DNA of 64,000 bases from Caenibius sp. WL (lineage in GTDB: Bacteria > Pseudomonadota > Alphaproteobacteria > Sphingomonadales > Sphingomonadaceae), in NCBI RefSeq assembly GCF_019803445.1, contig NZ_CP081844.1:1128501-1192500 (forward strand), in the 5' to 3' direction. The translations under genes were made by a program, and so were the position numbers. Positions 51,010-59,481 of this stretch are shown here, one piece after another. A model generated the notes under the pieces. It searched no databases, was not told where the DNA came from, and worked only from the letters and a program-made list of their open reading frames with translations. The number at the start of each line of letters is the position of its first letter. Positions within the stretch are counted from its first letter, which is position 1.

Positions 51010-52721
51010 GCGGGTGGGACAAGGACGTTGATGTTCTGGTGATCGGAACCGGGGCGGGGGGCATGGCGTCGGCCGTGTTCGCCGCCCATCGCGGGGCGCG
51101 GACGCTGATTATCGAAAAGAGCGCGCAATATGGCGGCACTTCGGCGACTTCGGGCGGCGGCGTGTGGATTCCGTGCAGCGATTCCGCGCGCGAACAGGGG
51201 CAGGAAGATACACCGGAAGAGGCCTTCACTTATATCAAGGCGCTGACCGGCAACACCGTGGCCGATGCCCGCATCCGCGCTTTCGTGGAAAATGGCCATG
51301 TGATGAAGCGTGCGATCGAGGCCATTTCTGACCTGCGCTTCACCGCGATCCCCTACACCGATTATCAGGCGGAAAAGCCGGGCGGAAAAATGGGCTATCG
51401 CAGCCATGCCTGCAACACCATCGATGCGCGGGACCTGTCGCGGGAGGATTTCGAGAACCTGCGCACCACGCACCCTTCGGCCATGCTGTTCGGCTTCATC
51501 CCGTGGACGATCATGGAATCCGCGCCGATGATCACGCGCGGGCCGGGCTGGAAGACGATCATGGCGAAAGTGCTGTGGCGTTATTACAGCGATATTCCGC
51601 AGCGTCTGCGTTCGTCGCGCAGCCGGTTCGTGGTGTTCGGATCGGCGATTGCCGGGCACCTCAAGAACGCTCTCAATCGCTACGGCGGGGAGATGTGGCG
51701 CGAGGCGGAGCTGGTCGATCTGGTGAAAGGCGATGATGGCCGCGTCGAAGGCGCGGTGATCCGCAAGGACGGCCACGATGTCCGCGTGCGCGCGGCGCGG
51801 GGGGTGATCCTTGCCGCCGGTGGGTTCGAACGCAACCGGGCCATGCGTGAACAATACCTGCCGGGCGCGGAAAGCCGCCCGGAATGGTCGGCGGGCCAGG
51901 AAAACAACACCGGTGACGGGATAACCGCCGGGATGCGCGTGGGCGCGGCCATCGATCTGATGGACGAGGCATGGTGGGCGCCGACTCTGAACGTGCCGGG
52001 CGAAACGCGCGGTCGCCCGCTGTTCTACGAGCGGGCGCTGCCGGGCAATATCATGGTCAGCCAGACGGGTGAGCGCTACATGAACGAGGCGCGCAGCTAC
52101 GATATCGCCGGGCGGGCGATGATCGACGCAGACCGGCCCGATCGGCGCACGATCCCGTCATGGATCGTGCTCGACAGCCGGTTTCGGCGGAAATATCCGA
52201 TGGGCCCGGTCCTACCGCTGGTGCCGGACTGGCTGCTGCCCAAGCGGGTTCGCCAGATGTATGTCAAAGCGCCGACGATCCGCGCCCTTGCGGAAAAGAT
52301 GGGCGTCGATCCGGATCGGCTGGAGAACACTGTCAACCGTGTCAACCGCTTTGCCGCCACCGGGGTGGATGACGATTTCGGCCGCGGTTCGGCCCCGTAC
52401 GATCGCTATTACGGCGATCAGTCGGTGCAGCCCAATCCCAATCTCGCCCCGATCGACGAAGCGCCGTTCTACGCGCTCAAGGTCTATCCCGGCGATATCG
52501 GCACCAAGGGCGGTCTGGCGACGGACGAGGCCGCGCGCGTACTGGATACGCAGGGGCAGGTGATCCCCGGTCTCTATGCCATCGGCAACAATGCGGCGTC
52601 GGTGATGGGGCCATCCTATCCCGGGGCAGGTTCGACGCTCGCCCCGGCGATGACGTTCGGTTTGCTGGCGGTGCAGGATTGCCTGGGCGGCCCGGCAGAA
52701 ATGGCGCAAGCGGCGCAATAG
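51006..52721 (+). CDS. FAD-dependent 3-ketosteroid-1-dehydrogenase-like flavoprotein
   Basis: 571 residues, GTG start overlapping the NTF2 stop (GTGA). FAD motif VDVLVIGTGAGGMASAVFAA, EKSAQYGGTSATSGGGVWIP, RGVILAAGGFERNRAMREQYLP, and the C-terminal YPGDIGTKGGLATDEAARVLD and YPGAGSTLAPAMTFG. This matches the KstD/fumarate-reductase-like FAD family that desaturates next to a carbonyl. Tyr/Gly residues near GMPGDIGTKGG-like positions fit KstD rather than fumarate reductase. The true substrate may be a steroid, a terpenoid cyclohexanone or another cyclic ketone. Confidence 0.88.
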   Translation: MSGWDKDVDVLVIGTGAGGMASAVFAAHRGARTLIIEKSAQYGGTSATSGGGVWIPCSDSAREQGQEDTPEEAFTYIKALTGNTVADARIRAFVENGHVMKRAIEAISDLRFTAIPYTDYQAEKPGGKMGYRSHACNTIDARDLSREDFENLRTTHPSAMLFGFIPWTIMESAPMITRGPGWKTIMAKVLWRYYSDIPQRLRSSRSRFVVFGSAIAGHLKNALNRYGGEMWREAELVDLVKGDDGRVEGAVIRKDGHDVRVRAARGVILAAGGFERNRAMREQYLPGAESRPEWSAGQENNTGDGITAGMRVGAAIDLMDEAWWAPTLNVPGETRGRPLFYERALPGNIMVSQTGERYMNEARSYDIAGRAMIDADRPDRRTIPSWIVLDSRFRRKYPMGPVLPLVPDWLLPKRVRQMYVKAPTIRALAEKMGVDPDRLENTVNRVNRFAATGVDDDFGRGSAPYDRYYGDQSVQPNPNLAPIDEAPFYALKVYPGDIGTKGGLATDEAARVLDTQGQVIPGLYAIGNNAASVMGPSYPGAGSTLAPAMTFGLLAVQDCLGGPAEMAQAAQ

Positions 52722-52751
52722 CCGCCTCAGGTTGGTGAGCCTGTAGAGAAA

Positions 52752-52777
52752 AAGGGCCCGGGGTGACCCGGGCCCTT
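52752..52777 (-). terminator. Terminator of the minus-strand NTF2 gene (also convergent)
   Basis: Perfect 11-base stem AAGGGCCCGGG/CCCGGGCCCTT around loop GTGA. On the minus strand it is followed by TTTCTC, giving a T-tract; on the plus strand it also closes the KstD-like operon. Confidence 0.85.
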
Positions 52778-52797
52778 CAGGTGTCCGGCGGGAGCCT

Positions 52798-53343
52798 TCA
52801 GGCTGCCGGTGCCGGAGCGATGCCTTGCATCAACCCGTCGATGATGCGCCGCTTCATGGGTGCGACCCAATCGCGTTCAAGCGCTTCGTTCAGCAGACCC
52901 GCTTCCTTGAGTTCGTCACACAGCTTCATCTGGTGGCCGATATCGAACAGGTCATACTGCGAAGAGAATTTGCCGTCGCCGCCATAGGTGATGAAGCTGA
53001 CGCCTTCGGTTTCGTAATAGCTGCCGTCCGGGCGGCGGCCCGGGCCGCGGTTGACCCAGCGGCTGAAGATCTGGTCGCCGTTGACTGCGAAACTGGTGAC
53101 CGGGAAACTCCATCCGGCCCAGCCGGACCCCACATCCATGTCGCGCCCGTAATGGGTCTGGCGGATTTCCTCGCGGCTGCGCGCGAAGACCGGCATCGCC
53201 CCGCCATAGGGGCAATAATAGGTGGCGTTTTCGTGATAGAGTTCGTCCGCAATCCAAGCCCAGTGATTGCGTTTCTCCGCTTCGACAAAGGCATCGCGCA
53301 AGGCGATGATGGCGGCTTCGACTTCTTCGCGTGGATAAGACAT
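52798..53343 (-). CDS. NTF2-fold (SnoaL-like) protein
   Basis: 181 residues, AAAAAGGGAGAATCCG upstream. VEAAIIALRDAFVEAEKRNHWAWIADELYHENATYYCPYGG and a late FSSQYDLFDIGHQMKLCDEL fit a SnoaL-like fold with a 40-residue helical C-terminal extension. Tyr/His/Asp residues in the pocket strands may be catalytic. Single gene, divergent from the sulfotransferase-COQ4 operon across a region with two shared elements. Confidence 0.8.
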   Translation of the reverse strand: MSYPREEVEAAIIALRDAFVEAEKRNHWAWIADELYHENATYYCPYGGAMPVFARSREEIRQTHYGRDMDVGSGWAGWSFPVTSFAVNGDQIFSRWVNRGPGRRPDGSYYETEGVSFITYGGDGKFSSQYDLFDIGHQMKLCDELKEAGLLNEALERDWVAPMKRRIIDGLMQGIAPAPAA

Positions 53344-53409
53344 CGGATTCTCCCTTTTTCGCGCGATAGAATGGGCAAAGTAGGCAATTTCGTCAAGACG
53401 CCATTGCCA

Positions 53410-53447
53410 TATGCGGAGTATTTTGTCATAAAAAACTACGCAAAAAG
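53410..53447. promoter_or_regulatory. Inverted TATGCGGAGT/ACTACGCAAA elements in a divergent promoter
   Basis: TATGCGGAGT (53410-53419) and ACTACGCAAA (53435-53444) are inverted copies with eight of ten matching positions, 15 bases apart, in an AT-rich gap between the NTF2 gene (minus) and the sulfotransferase gene (plus). Confidence 0.58.
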
Positions 53448-53474
53448 ATATTACGGTTGAGGTGGGTGATTCAT

Positions 53475-54638
53475 ATGCAAAATCTGGCGCAACTCGAACC
53501 CGATGCTCTGATGGCCCGGGCCAAAGCGAACACCGGGCTGGACGATTTCGGTCCCGATCATTTCCTCGAACCGCTGACGGTGCTGACCCGTTCGATGCGG
53601 GAAGAAGCCGATCTGAACGAAGCGGGCATTCAGATGCAGGGCGGGCGCATTGTCAATGCGCTGGAAAACCGCCTGCGCCGCCAAGCATTGATGAAAGCGC
53701 ATCCCGAAATCGCAGACGAGAAAGTGGAAGTGGGCGCGATCATCGTCGGTTTGCCGCGCACCGGCAGCACGATGTTGCACCGTCTGCTGGCGGCATCCCC
53801 CCGGGCGACGGCGATGGTGTGGTGGGAAACGATTTTCCCCCTGCCGCGCGACGAAAGCGGGGCGGCCGATATCGCCGCGCGCAAGGCCGATGCCGAAGCG
53901 CTGGTCGAACAGCTTGTCGGCGCTTCCGCCGGGTTCGATGCGATCCATCCGATGGATGCGCATGCCTATGACGAGGAACTGCCGCTGATCGAGCAGTCGT
54001 TCATTTCGAACATTCCCGAAGCGATGATGTATCTGCCGAGCTATGGCGCCTGGCTGCTGGAAGCCGACCAGCGCGCCGCTTATGGCGAACTGATCGACTG
54101 GCTGAAAATCCTTCAGTGGCAGGACCCTTCGCGGCGGGGTCAGAAATGGGTGCTCAAGGCGCCGCATCATCTGACAGCGGTGCAAACGGTGCTCGACATG
54201 TTCCCCGAGGCGGTGATCGTCATGACGCATCGCCGGATCGATCATGTGATCGCCAGCTATTCCTCGATGGTCGGATCGTTGACCGGCGGCAACACCGACA
54301 CCGATTTCCGCGCCGCGCAGGCCCGGCACTGGAGCGCGCGGCTCAAGCGCAATCTGGAAGACATGATGGCAGCGCGCCGCAATGCGGAAGATCGTTTCGT
54401 CGATGTCGATTACCGCAAGCTGCTGGCCGATCCGGTGGGCCATGCCATCGGCATTTTCGCCACCGCCGGAATACACGCGGACGATGCGGACGTGGCCGCG
54501 TGGAAAGCCTGGCTGGACGGCAACAAGCGCGACAACCGGCCATCGCACAAATACGAACTGGCCGATTTCGGGATCGATGCGGAGCAGTTGAGCCGCGAAT
54601 TCGCATTCTATACTAACGTCTACGGAAGCGAATCCTGA
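53475..54638 (+). CDS. Sulfotransferase-family protein
   Basis: 387 residues from ATG 53475 (GAGGTGGGTG upstream). The PAPS-binding loop is GLPRTGSTMLHRLLAASP (about residues 94-111), with the partner motif KAPHHLTAVQTVLDMFPEAVIVMTHR split by the typical R for 3'-phosphate binding. Family members transfer sulfate from PAPS to hydroxyl groups; many bacterial relatives in catabolic clusters have no known activity. It starts an operon with a COQ4-like and an NTF2-like gene. It may activate a hydroxyl for elimination or simply have a related phosphate-binding role. Confidence 0.88.
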   Translation: MQNLAQLEPDALMARAKANTGLDDFGPDHFLEPLTVLTRSMREEADLNEAGIQMQGGRIVNALENRLRRQALMKAHPEIADEKVEVGAIIVGLPRTGSTMLHRLLAASPRATAMVWWETIFPLPRDESGAADIAARKADAEALVEQLVGASAGFDAIHPMDAHAYDEELPLIEQSFISNIPEAMMYLPSYGAWLLEADQRAAYGELIDWLKILQWQDPSRRGQKWVLKAPHHLTAVQTVLDMFPEAVIVMTHRRIDHVIASYSSMVGSLTGGNTDTDFRAAQARHWSARLKRNLEDMMAARRNAEDRFVDVDYRKLLADPVGHAIGIFATAGIHADDADVAAWKAWLDGNKRDNRPSHKYELADFGIDAEQLSREFAFYTNVYGSES

Positions 54639-54668
54639 TTGTCGGGAACGCGGAGAGAGAATGCAAAA

Positions 54669-55490
54669 ATGAAAATCGAAGGCAAAGAAGCGGACTATCT
54701 GAAAGGGGCGAACGAACCTCTGGCCGGGTCCATCCTGATCAGCAATTCGCGCTATCTGAACAATCCGCGGTTTCGCGATATCTATGCGCAGATGGGGCTC
54801 AAGCGGAACGGGCATGATCTGCCCGCCGCCTATCTGGTGCCGGAAATCAACAACGCCATCGCCGAGGAACTCGACTACGAACGGCTGATGACGCTGCTGG
54901 CGGAAGAAAAGGCCAAGAACGCCGAATTCGCCGAATGGCTGGATACGCGGTTCCTGTCGGACTGGAACGCAATGGATCTGTCGGGGTGCAAGGATGGTAC
55001 GGTCGGGGCGGCGATCCGCGGCTTCATCCAGGAAAGCGGCATGGATATCGATTTCATGTTCCGAGGCGAACCGAAGAACGATTTCGAATACCTCAACAAG
55101 CGCCGGGTGCAGAACCACGATATCGAACATATCGTCACCGGTCTCGACCCCAGCCCGGTGGGCGAGGAATCGCTGATCGTCGCCAACACGGTGGCGTGCT
55201 TCAACTATTTCTCGCCGGAACTGGCCGGGATGCTGACGTTCCAGCCGATGTTCCTGTCCTCGACCAGCCTCATGCGGATGAATTGCCACTATCCCCAGGT
55301 CGTGCCCGCGATGCTCGAAGGCACCGCGCGCGGCTATGCCCTGGGCATGAAGCAGAAGAAGCCGCTGTTCATGATCCGCTGGGAAGACTGGATCGATGTT
55401 TCGATTGCGGATGTGCGCAAGGAATTCGGCTTCGAAGATGGGCCGGAGCCCGGCCACTGGACCTGGACTTTCGAAGCGGCTTACGGGTGA
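54669..55490 (+). CDS. COQ4-like protein with intact HDxxHx11E metal motif
   Basis: 273 residues from ATG 54669 (GGAGAGAG upstream; the frame is open to the previous stop). Residues 150-166 read HDIEHIVTGLDPSPVGE: H150, D151, H154 and E166 form the COQ4 metal motif. COQ4 is known from ubiquinone biosynthesis, where it handles C1 of the prenylated ring. No other ubiquinone gene is near; instead it sits between a sulfotransferase and an NTF2-like gene in a catabolic block. A role in decarboxylating or hydroxylating a ring of the catabolic substrate is a possible reading. Confidence 0.82.
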   Translation: MKIEGKEADYLKGANEPLAGSILISNSRYLNNPRFRDIYAQMGLKRNGHDLPAAYLVPEINNAIAEELDYERLMTLLAEEKAKNAEFAEWLDTRFLSDWNAMDLSGCKDGTVGAAIRGFIQESGMDIDFMFRGEPKNDFEYLNKRRVQNHDIEHIVTGLDPSPVGEESLIVANTVACFNYFSPELAGMLTFQPMFLSSTSLMRMNCHYPQVVPAMLEGTARGYALGMKQKKPLFMIRWEDWIDVSIADVRKEFGFEDGPEPGHWTWTFEAAYG

Positions 55491-55497
55491 TCCGATC

Positions 55498-55953
55498 ATG
55501 ACCGACTTTGGTGTTACCGACTTTCTGGCGATCCAGAAGTTGATCCATTCCTATCCCCGTTTTCTCGATGCCGGGAAGCTCGACGGGGTGGGGCAGCTGT
55601 TCGCTTCGGCGACGGTGCATTTCGAAGGCCGCGATGATCCGGTGGTCAACGATCCGGCGGAAGTCACGCGTATGTTCGCGGACTTCCTGCAGCTTTATGA
55701 TGGGATTCCGCGGACCCGCCATCTGATCTGCAATGTGATCGTGGAACCGGAAAGCGCGACTGTGGCCACGGCGACCAGCACCGTGCTGGTGGTTCAGGCG
55801 GCCCCGACCTTGCCGTTGCAGCCGATCATCACCGGGGACTATCGGGACCGGTTCGAAAAGCGCGACGGGCAGTGGCGCTTTACCGAACGCTATATCACCA
55901 ACGATCTGTTCGGCGATCTCTCGGCCCACGGCCGCTATACGATTGGCGCCTGA
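55498..55953 (+). CDS. SnoaL-type NTF2-fold protein
   Basis: 151 residues from ATG 55498, seven bases after the COQ4-like stop. FLAIQKLIHSYPRFLDAGKLDGVGQLFASATVHFEG and a late DRFEKRDGQWRFTERYITNDLFGDLSAH match SnoaL-4 proteins. Third NTF2-fold gene of this block. It is last in the sulfotransferase-COQ4 operon, before a terminator. Function unknown; a dehydratase or isomerase step is plausible. Confidence 0.83.
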   Translation: MTDFGVTDFLAIQKLIHSYPRFLDAGKLDGVGQLFASATVHFEGRDDPVVNDPAEVTRMFADFLQLYDGIPRTRHLICNVIVEPESATVATATSTVLVVQAAPTLPLQPIITGDYRDRFEKRDGQWRFTERYITNDLFGDLSAHGRYTIGA

Positions 55954-55982
55954 CCGGTCCTTTCCCTGAAGGAAACCGGCAG

Positions 55983-56012
55983 CCCCCGCGTTCCATCCGG
56001 AGCGCGGGGGTT
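55983..56012 (+). terminator. Terminator after the sulfotransferase-COQ4 operon
   Basis: Eight-base G/C stem CCCCCGCG/CGCGGGGG, 12-base loop, then TTTC. Lies between convergent genes. Confidence 0.75.
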
Positions 56013-56018
56013 TCGCTG

Positions 56019-56777
56019 TCAGGCGAGATAGCCGCCATCGGCGGCGAGGACGGCCCCGTTGATATAGGCGGCATCCTCGGAACACAGCCAGACCACCGCC
56101 TTGGCGACATCTTCCGGTTGGGCGAAGCGGCCGATAGGGATCGGAGCCAGCAGCATATCCTTGTATTCGGGCTGGTGGATCACCTGGTTGGTCAGCGGCG
56201 TATCGACCACGCCGGGCGACACCGCGTTGCAGCGGATGGCGCGCCCGCCGTATTCCTTGGCGATCGTCTTGGTCAGGCCGAGCACGCCATGCTTGGCCGC
56301 CGTGTAGGCCGCCGTGCGCGGATAGCTGATATGCGCCTGCAGCGAGGTGGTGTTGACGATGGCCCCGCCGCCGCTTTCAAGCAGAAGGGGCAGTTCGGCG
56401 CGCAGGCAGTGGAACACACCATCCAGATCGACACCCAGAACCTGCCGCCATATGTCCAGCGGCAATTCATGCGTTTCGGGTAGCGGAGCGCCTTTCAGCG
56501 GCGCGACTTCGGTGATCCCGGCGTTGTTGAACGCGCAATCGAGCCGGCCGAACGCTTTGCGCACCGCGTCCACCATGGCGAGGCAGTCGTCAGGATTCAT
56601 CACATCGACGGTGCAGGCGATCGCTCCTGGCAGTTCCTGCGCCAGTGCGCTGGCCGCTTCGCCATTGCGATCCGCAATTGCGACACTGGCCCCTGCGGCG
56701 GCGAAGAGGCGTGCGGCTGCGGCGCCAATGCCGCTCGCCCCGCCGGTGATGAGAACAGCCTTCCCCCGATAATCCAT
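56019..56777 (-). CDS. SDR family oxidoreductase
   Basis: 252 residues from ATG 56777 (GAAAGGAAAACAG upstream; the longer open frame has no such site). Cofactor motif VLITGGASGIGA, D in IADRN (NAD+), NNAG, S in VNTTSLQAH, Y-x3-K in YTAAKHG. Ends INGAVLAADGGYLA. Resembles cyclic-alcohol dehydrogenases of the family. Divergent from the receptor at 57143 over 365 bases rich in the shared element. Confidence 0.92.
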   Translation of the reverse strand: MDYRGKAVLITGGASGIGAAAARLFAAAGASVAIADRNGEAASALAQELPGAIACTVDVMNPDDCLAMVDAVRKAFGRLDCAFNNAGITEVAPLKGAPLPETHELPLDIWRQVLGVDLDGVFHCLRAELPLLLESGGGAIVNTTSLQAHISYPRTAAYTAAKHGVLGLTKTIAKEYGGRAIRCNAVSPGVVDTPLTNQVIHQPEYKDMLLAPIPIGRFAQPEDVAKAVVWLCSEDAAYINGAVLAADGGYLA

Positions 56778-56858
56778 CTGTTTTCCTTTCAGTATTCCAT
56801 GGCTCCGTGTGCCGCGATGCGCGCGCTTTGGAAACCACTTTCCCACCGATTACCGCAT

Positions 56859-57055
56859 GCTACGCAAAGCGTCAATTATATGCGATGTTTGATCGCTTCA
56901 CGTAGTTTATATGCTTTTCTGATTCTGCAAATGGAATCCGGGCTGCGAAGGAGGCCGTTCATAACCCGCACAACGCGGGTGTGCGGTATGCTTGCCCGAT
57001 TGCATTTTACGCAAATAGATAACTGTTGGATTTGATTTGTCATTTTACGTAGCAA
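56859..57055. promoter_or_regulatory. Divergent SDR/receptor promoter with four shared elements
   Basis: Copies: GCTACGCAAAGCG (56859-56871), CACGTAGTTT (56899-56908), TTTTACGCAAATAG (57005-57018) and TTTTACGTAGCAA (57043-57055). The first two lie near the SDR start, the last two near the receptor start, so each promoter has its own pair. The rest of the 365-base gap is AT-rich with one hairpin region. Confidence 0.55.
56964..56986 (+). promoter_or_regulatory. Two mutually exclusive hairpins in the receptor upstream region
   Basis: ACCCGC/GCGGGT (56964-56969 with 56975-56980) and CCGCACA/TGTGCGG (56966-56972 with 56980-56986) share bases and cannot form together. If transcribed this would be a switch-like element; it could equally be a protein site. 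Confidence 0.35.
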
Positions 57056-57142
57056 TTTGGCTTGATGATTTGTGCAAATTTTATCATAAGAATGCGTGTA
57101 GAATGCAGCAAAAGGCTGCCACCATCGCTCAGGGAGTAGGAA

Positions 57143-59431
57143 ATGAAACTTCGTTTTGCCGTTCTGGCGGGTTCCATGCTGGCGGCTGTCCAGCCGCAGA
57201 TGGTTTTCGCTCAATCGACGCCCGCGGGTGGCGCCTCGGCGGGGATTGGCGATATCGTCGTGACCGCGCGCCGCACCGAAGAAAGCGCGCAGACCGTGCC
57301 GGTAGCGGTGACCGGCTACAACAGCGAACAACTCGAAGCGCTGGACATCAAGGGTTTCGGCGATATCGGCAAGACGGTGCCGAACCTCGATGTGCAGCGT
57401 CAGTTCGGTTCGGCCAGCGCGCCGCAATACTATCTGCGCGGCGTTTCCACCGGCACCTTGAAATTCGAGGCGGACGCGGGGATCGGCCTCTATATCGATG
57501 GCGTCTATCTCGGCCGCCCGGCGGGGACGGCGTTCGATCTCGCCGACGTGGAACGGGTGGAAGTGCTGCGCGGGCCGCAGGGCACGCTGTTCGGCCGCAA
57601 TTCCACTGGCGGTGCGATCAACTTCATCACCGCCCGCCCCACGGGCGAATTCGGGGTGAAAATGGATGGCACCATCGGTAATTACGATCGCCGGAAGGGC
57701 TCGATCACGGTCAATCTGCCCGCGCTCGGGCCGATTAGCGCGCGCGTATCCTATCTGCATGATGAAAACCGGGGCTATGTCCGCAATCTGACGCCGGGCC
57801 GGACTTTCCATTTCGCGGAGCCGTTCGGCACGATCAAATCGGCTAAGACCTTCGGTGCGGAAAACACCGACGCCGTTGCCGCAGCGGTGCATATCGATGG
57901 CGGGGCGCTGCAGGTCGATTACAAGTTCGATTACACCGACAAGGTCAGCACGCAACTCGCCCAACAATTGCTGGGGTATGATCCGACCTATCTTCCGGGT
58001 GTGGGCGATCCGCCGTTCTATACTGCTGCGCCGAGCATCTATGTGCCGCCCAGCAGCAAGCGGCAAAAGGCGGTGGCGCTCGATTTTACGACGCCTTCGC
58101 ATCTCAAGATTCAGGGCCACAGCCTGACCATGGCGCTGGATGTCAACGATGCGATCACGCTGAAAAGCATCACCGGCTTCCGCAAGATGGATGAATTCGT
58201 CGGCGGTAACGATATCGATGGCGGGGCTTACATAGTGGGCGGCCTGCCGTTCACCAACATTTCCTCGGTGCAGGATCGGCATCAGAAGCAGTTCACGCAG
58301 GAACTGCAGGTGCTGGGCAAGACCGGCAACTGGGACTGGGTGCTGGGCGCGTTCTACTTCCGTGAAACCGGGCGGGACAACAATCCCGTGTTTATCGGGA
58401 CGCTGTTCCCGACACACTTGCCGGAAATCATCCCTTCCACAGGCCCGGGCACTGGCAACACGCTTAACGCATTTGGAGTGCCGAGCGATTATCTCGCCGG
58501 GGCCGATGCTTCGATCCGCAACAAGTCGATGGCTGCCTATGCCCATCTCGGCTACAAGGCGGAGCATTTCGAACTGGCAGGTGGCATCCGCTACACCAAG
58601 GACAAGCGGCGTGAAGTGCTGCGCGCGGCGGGCTTGATTCCCTTCGCCGCACCGCCGGTCACCGCCAATGCGTCGTTCGACCATTGGGATTTCGACGCCA
58701 CGGCGACTTATATCGTCAACCGCAATGTCCGTGGCTATCTGCGCTTCGCCACCGGCTATCTTTCGGGCGGCGTGATGGGCGGCAACCTCTTCAAGCCCGA
58801 AACGGTGAAAAGCTACGAAGCGGGCGTGAAGGCGGACCTGCTGGACAACAAGCTGCGCATCAATGCCGCTTATTTCATCTCGCGGCGCAAGAATGTGCAG
58901 ACGCTTGGCTTCAATGCCGCCAGCGGCACTTTCCTGTTCTCCTCGCCCTATGGGCGCGAGAACGGGTTCGAGATTGAACTGACCGCCAAGCCGGTGGAGG
59001 GGCTGACGCTGAACACCAGCTATGGCTACCTCCACCAGAAGCTGGCCAACGATCCGGTCAACGGCCCGGTCAACTCGCTGGCGCCCAAGAACACGCTCAG
59101 CCTTGGCGCGCAGTATGATTCCCCTGCTTTTGCCAATGGCAGCTATGTCACGTTCCGGGTGGACGGGTTCTATAAGGACAAGCGCCTGTCCGACCCGATC
59201 CGCAATGCGGCGACACTGGATATGACAACGCTGCCTTCGCGCTTCGATGTCAACGCACGCCTTTCGCTGGTCGATCTGCCCATCGGCGGGGCCAAGGCGA
59301 AAGTGTCGGCCTGGGTCCAGAATCTGACCAACAATCAAAAGCTGGAATTCGCCCGCAATCTCAGCACCAATGTGATCGGCACGTTCCAGGTGCCGCGCAC
59401 GTTCGGTGTGGATGTCGGCTTTGCCTTCTGA
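57143..59431 (+). CDS. TonB-dependent receptor (organic-substrate type)
   Basis: 762 residues, AGGGAGTAGGAA before the ATG. Signal peptide MKLRFAVLAGSMLAAVQPQM followed by VFAQ, TonB box IGDIVVTARRTEESAQTVPVAV, plug YYLRGVSTGTLKFEADAGIGLYI (split by DGVYLGRPAGT), EVLRGPQGTLFGRNSTGGAIN, and barrel ending DVGFAF. It is the only receptor in the block bounded by shared promoter elements, so it is the likely entry port for that pathway's substrate. An exported M20 hydrolase follows 72 bases later. Confidence 0.93.
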   Translation: MKLRFAVLAGSMLAAVQPQMVFAQSTPAGGASAGIGDIVVTARRTEESAQTVPVAVTGYNSEQLEALDIKGFGDIGKTVPNLDVQRQFGSASAPQYYLRGVSTGTLKFEADAGIGLYIDGVYLGRPAGTAFDLADVERVEVLRGPQGTLFGRNSTGGAINFITARPTGEFGVKMDGTIGNYDRRKGSITVNLPALGPISARVSYLHDENRGYVRNLTPGRTFHFAEPFGTIKSAKTFGAENTDAVAAAVHIDGGALQVDYKFDYTDKVSTQLAQQLLGYDPTYLPGVGDPPFYTAAPSIYVPPSSKRQKAVALDFTTPSHLKIQGHSLTMALDVNDAITLKSITGFRKMDEFVGGNDIDGGAYIVGGLPFTNISSVQDRHQKQFTQELQVLGKTGNWDWVLGAFYFRETGRDNNPVFIGTLFPTHLPEIIPSTGPGTGNTLNAFGVPSDYLAGADASIRNKSMAAYAHLGYKAEHFELAGGIRYTKDKRREVLRAAGLIPFAAPPVTANASFDHWDFDATATYIVNRNVRGYLRFATGYLSGGVMGGNLFKPETVKSYEAGVKADLLDNKLRINAAYFISRRKNVQTLGFNAASGTFLFSSPYGRENGFEIELTAKPVEGLTLNTSYGYLHQKLANDPVNGPVNSLAPKNTLSLGAQYDSPAFANGSYVTFRVDGFYKDKRLSDPIRNAATLDMTTLPSRFDVNARLSLVDLPIGGAKAKVSAWVQNLTNNQKLEFARNLSTNVIGTFQVPRTFGVDVGFAF

Positions 59432-59454
59432 ATATGTATGAGGGAATTGGGATA

Positions 59455-59466
59455 ATATCGCGATAT
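59455..59466. promoter_or_regulatory. ATATCGCGATAT palindrome before the M20 gene
   Basis: Perfect 12-base palindrome 38 bases upstream of the M20 start. Its CGATAT half also occurs in the GCGATATATCGC palindrome at 42974. Possible operator; short palindromes of this type can arise by chance. Confidence 0.35.
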
Positions 59467-59481
59467 ATGATTTGATCGGAA

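Noticed and set aside
53451-55499. A 682-codon minus-strand open frame
   Set aside because: Opposite the sulfotransferase and COQ4-like genes; no start signal or recognisable motif.
56876-59338. An 820-codon minus-strand open frame
   Set aside because: Opposite the receptor gene with a clear signal peptide, TonB box and plug motifs; the antisense translation is nonsense-like.
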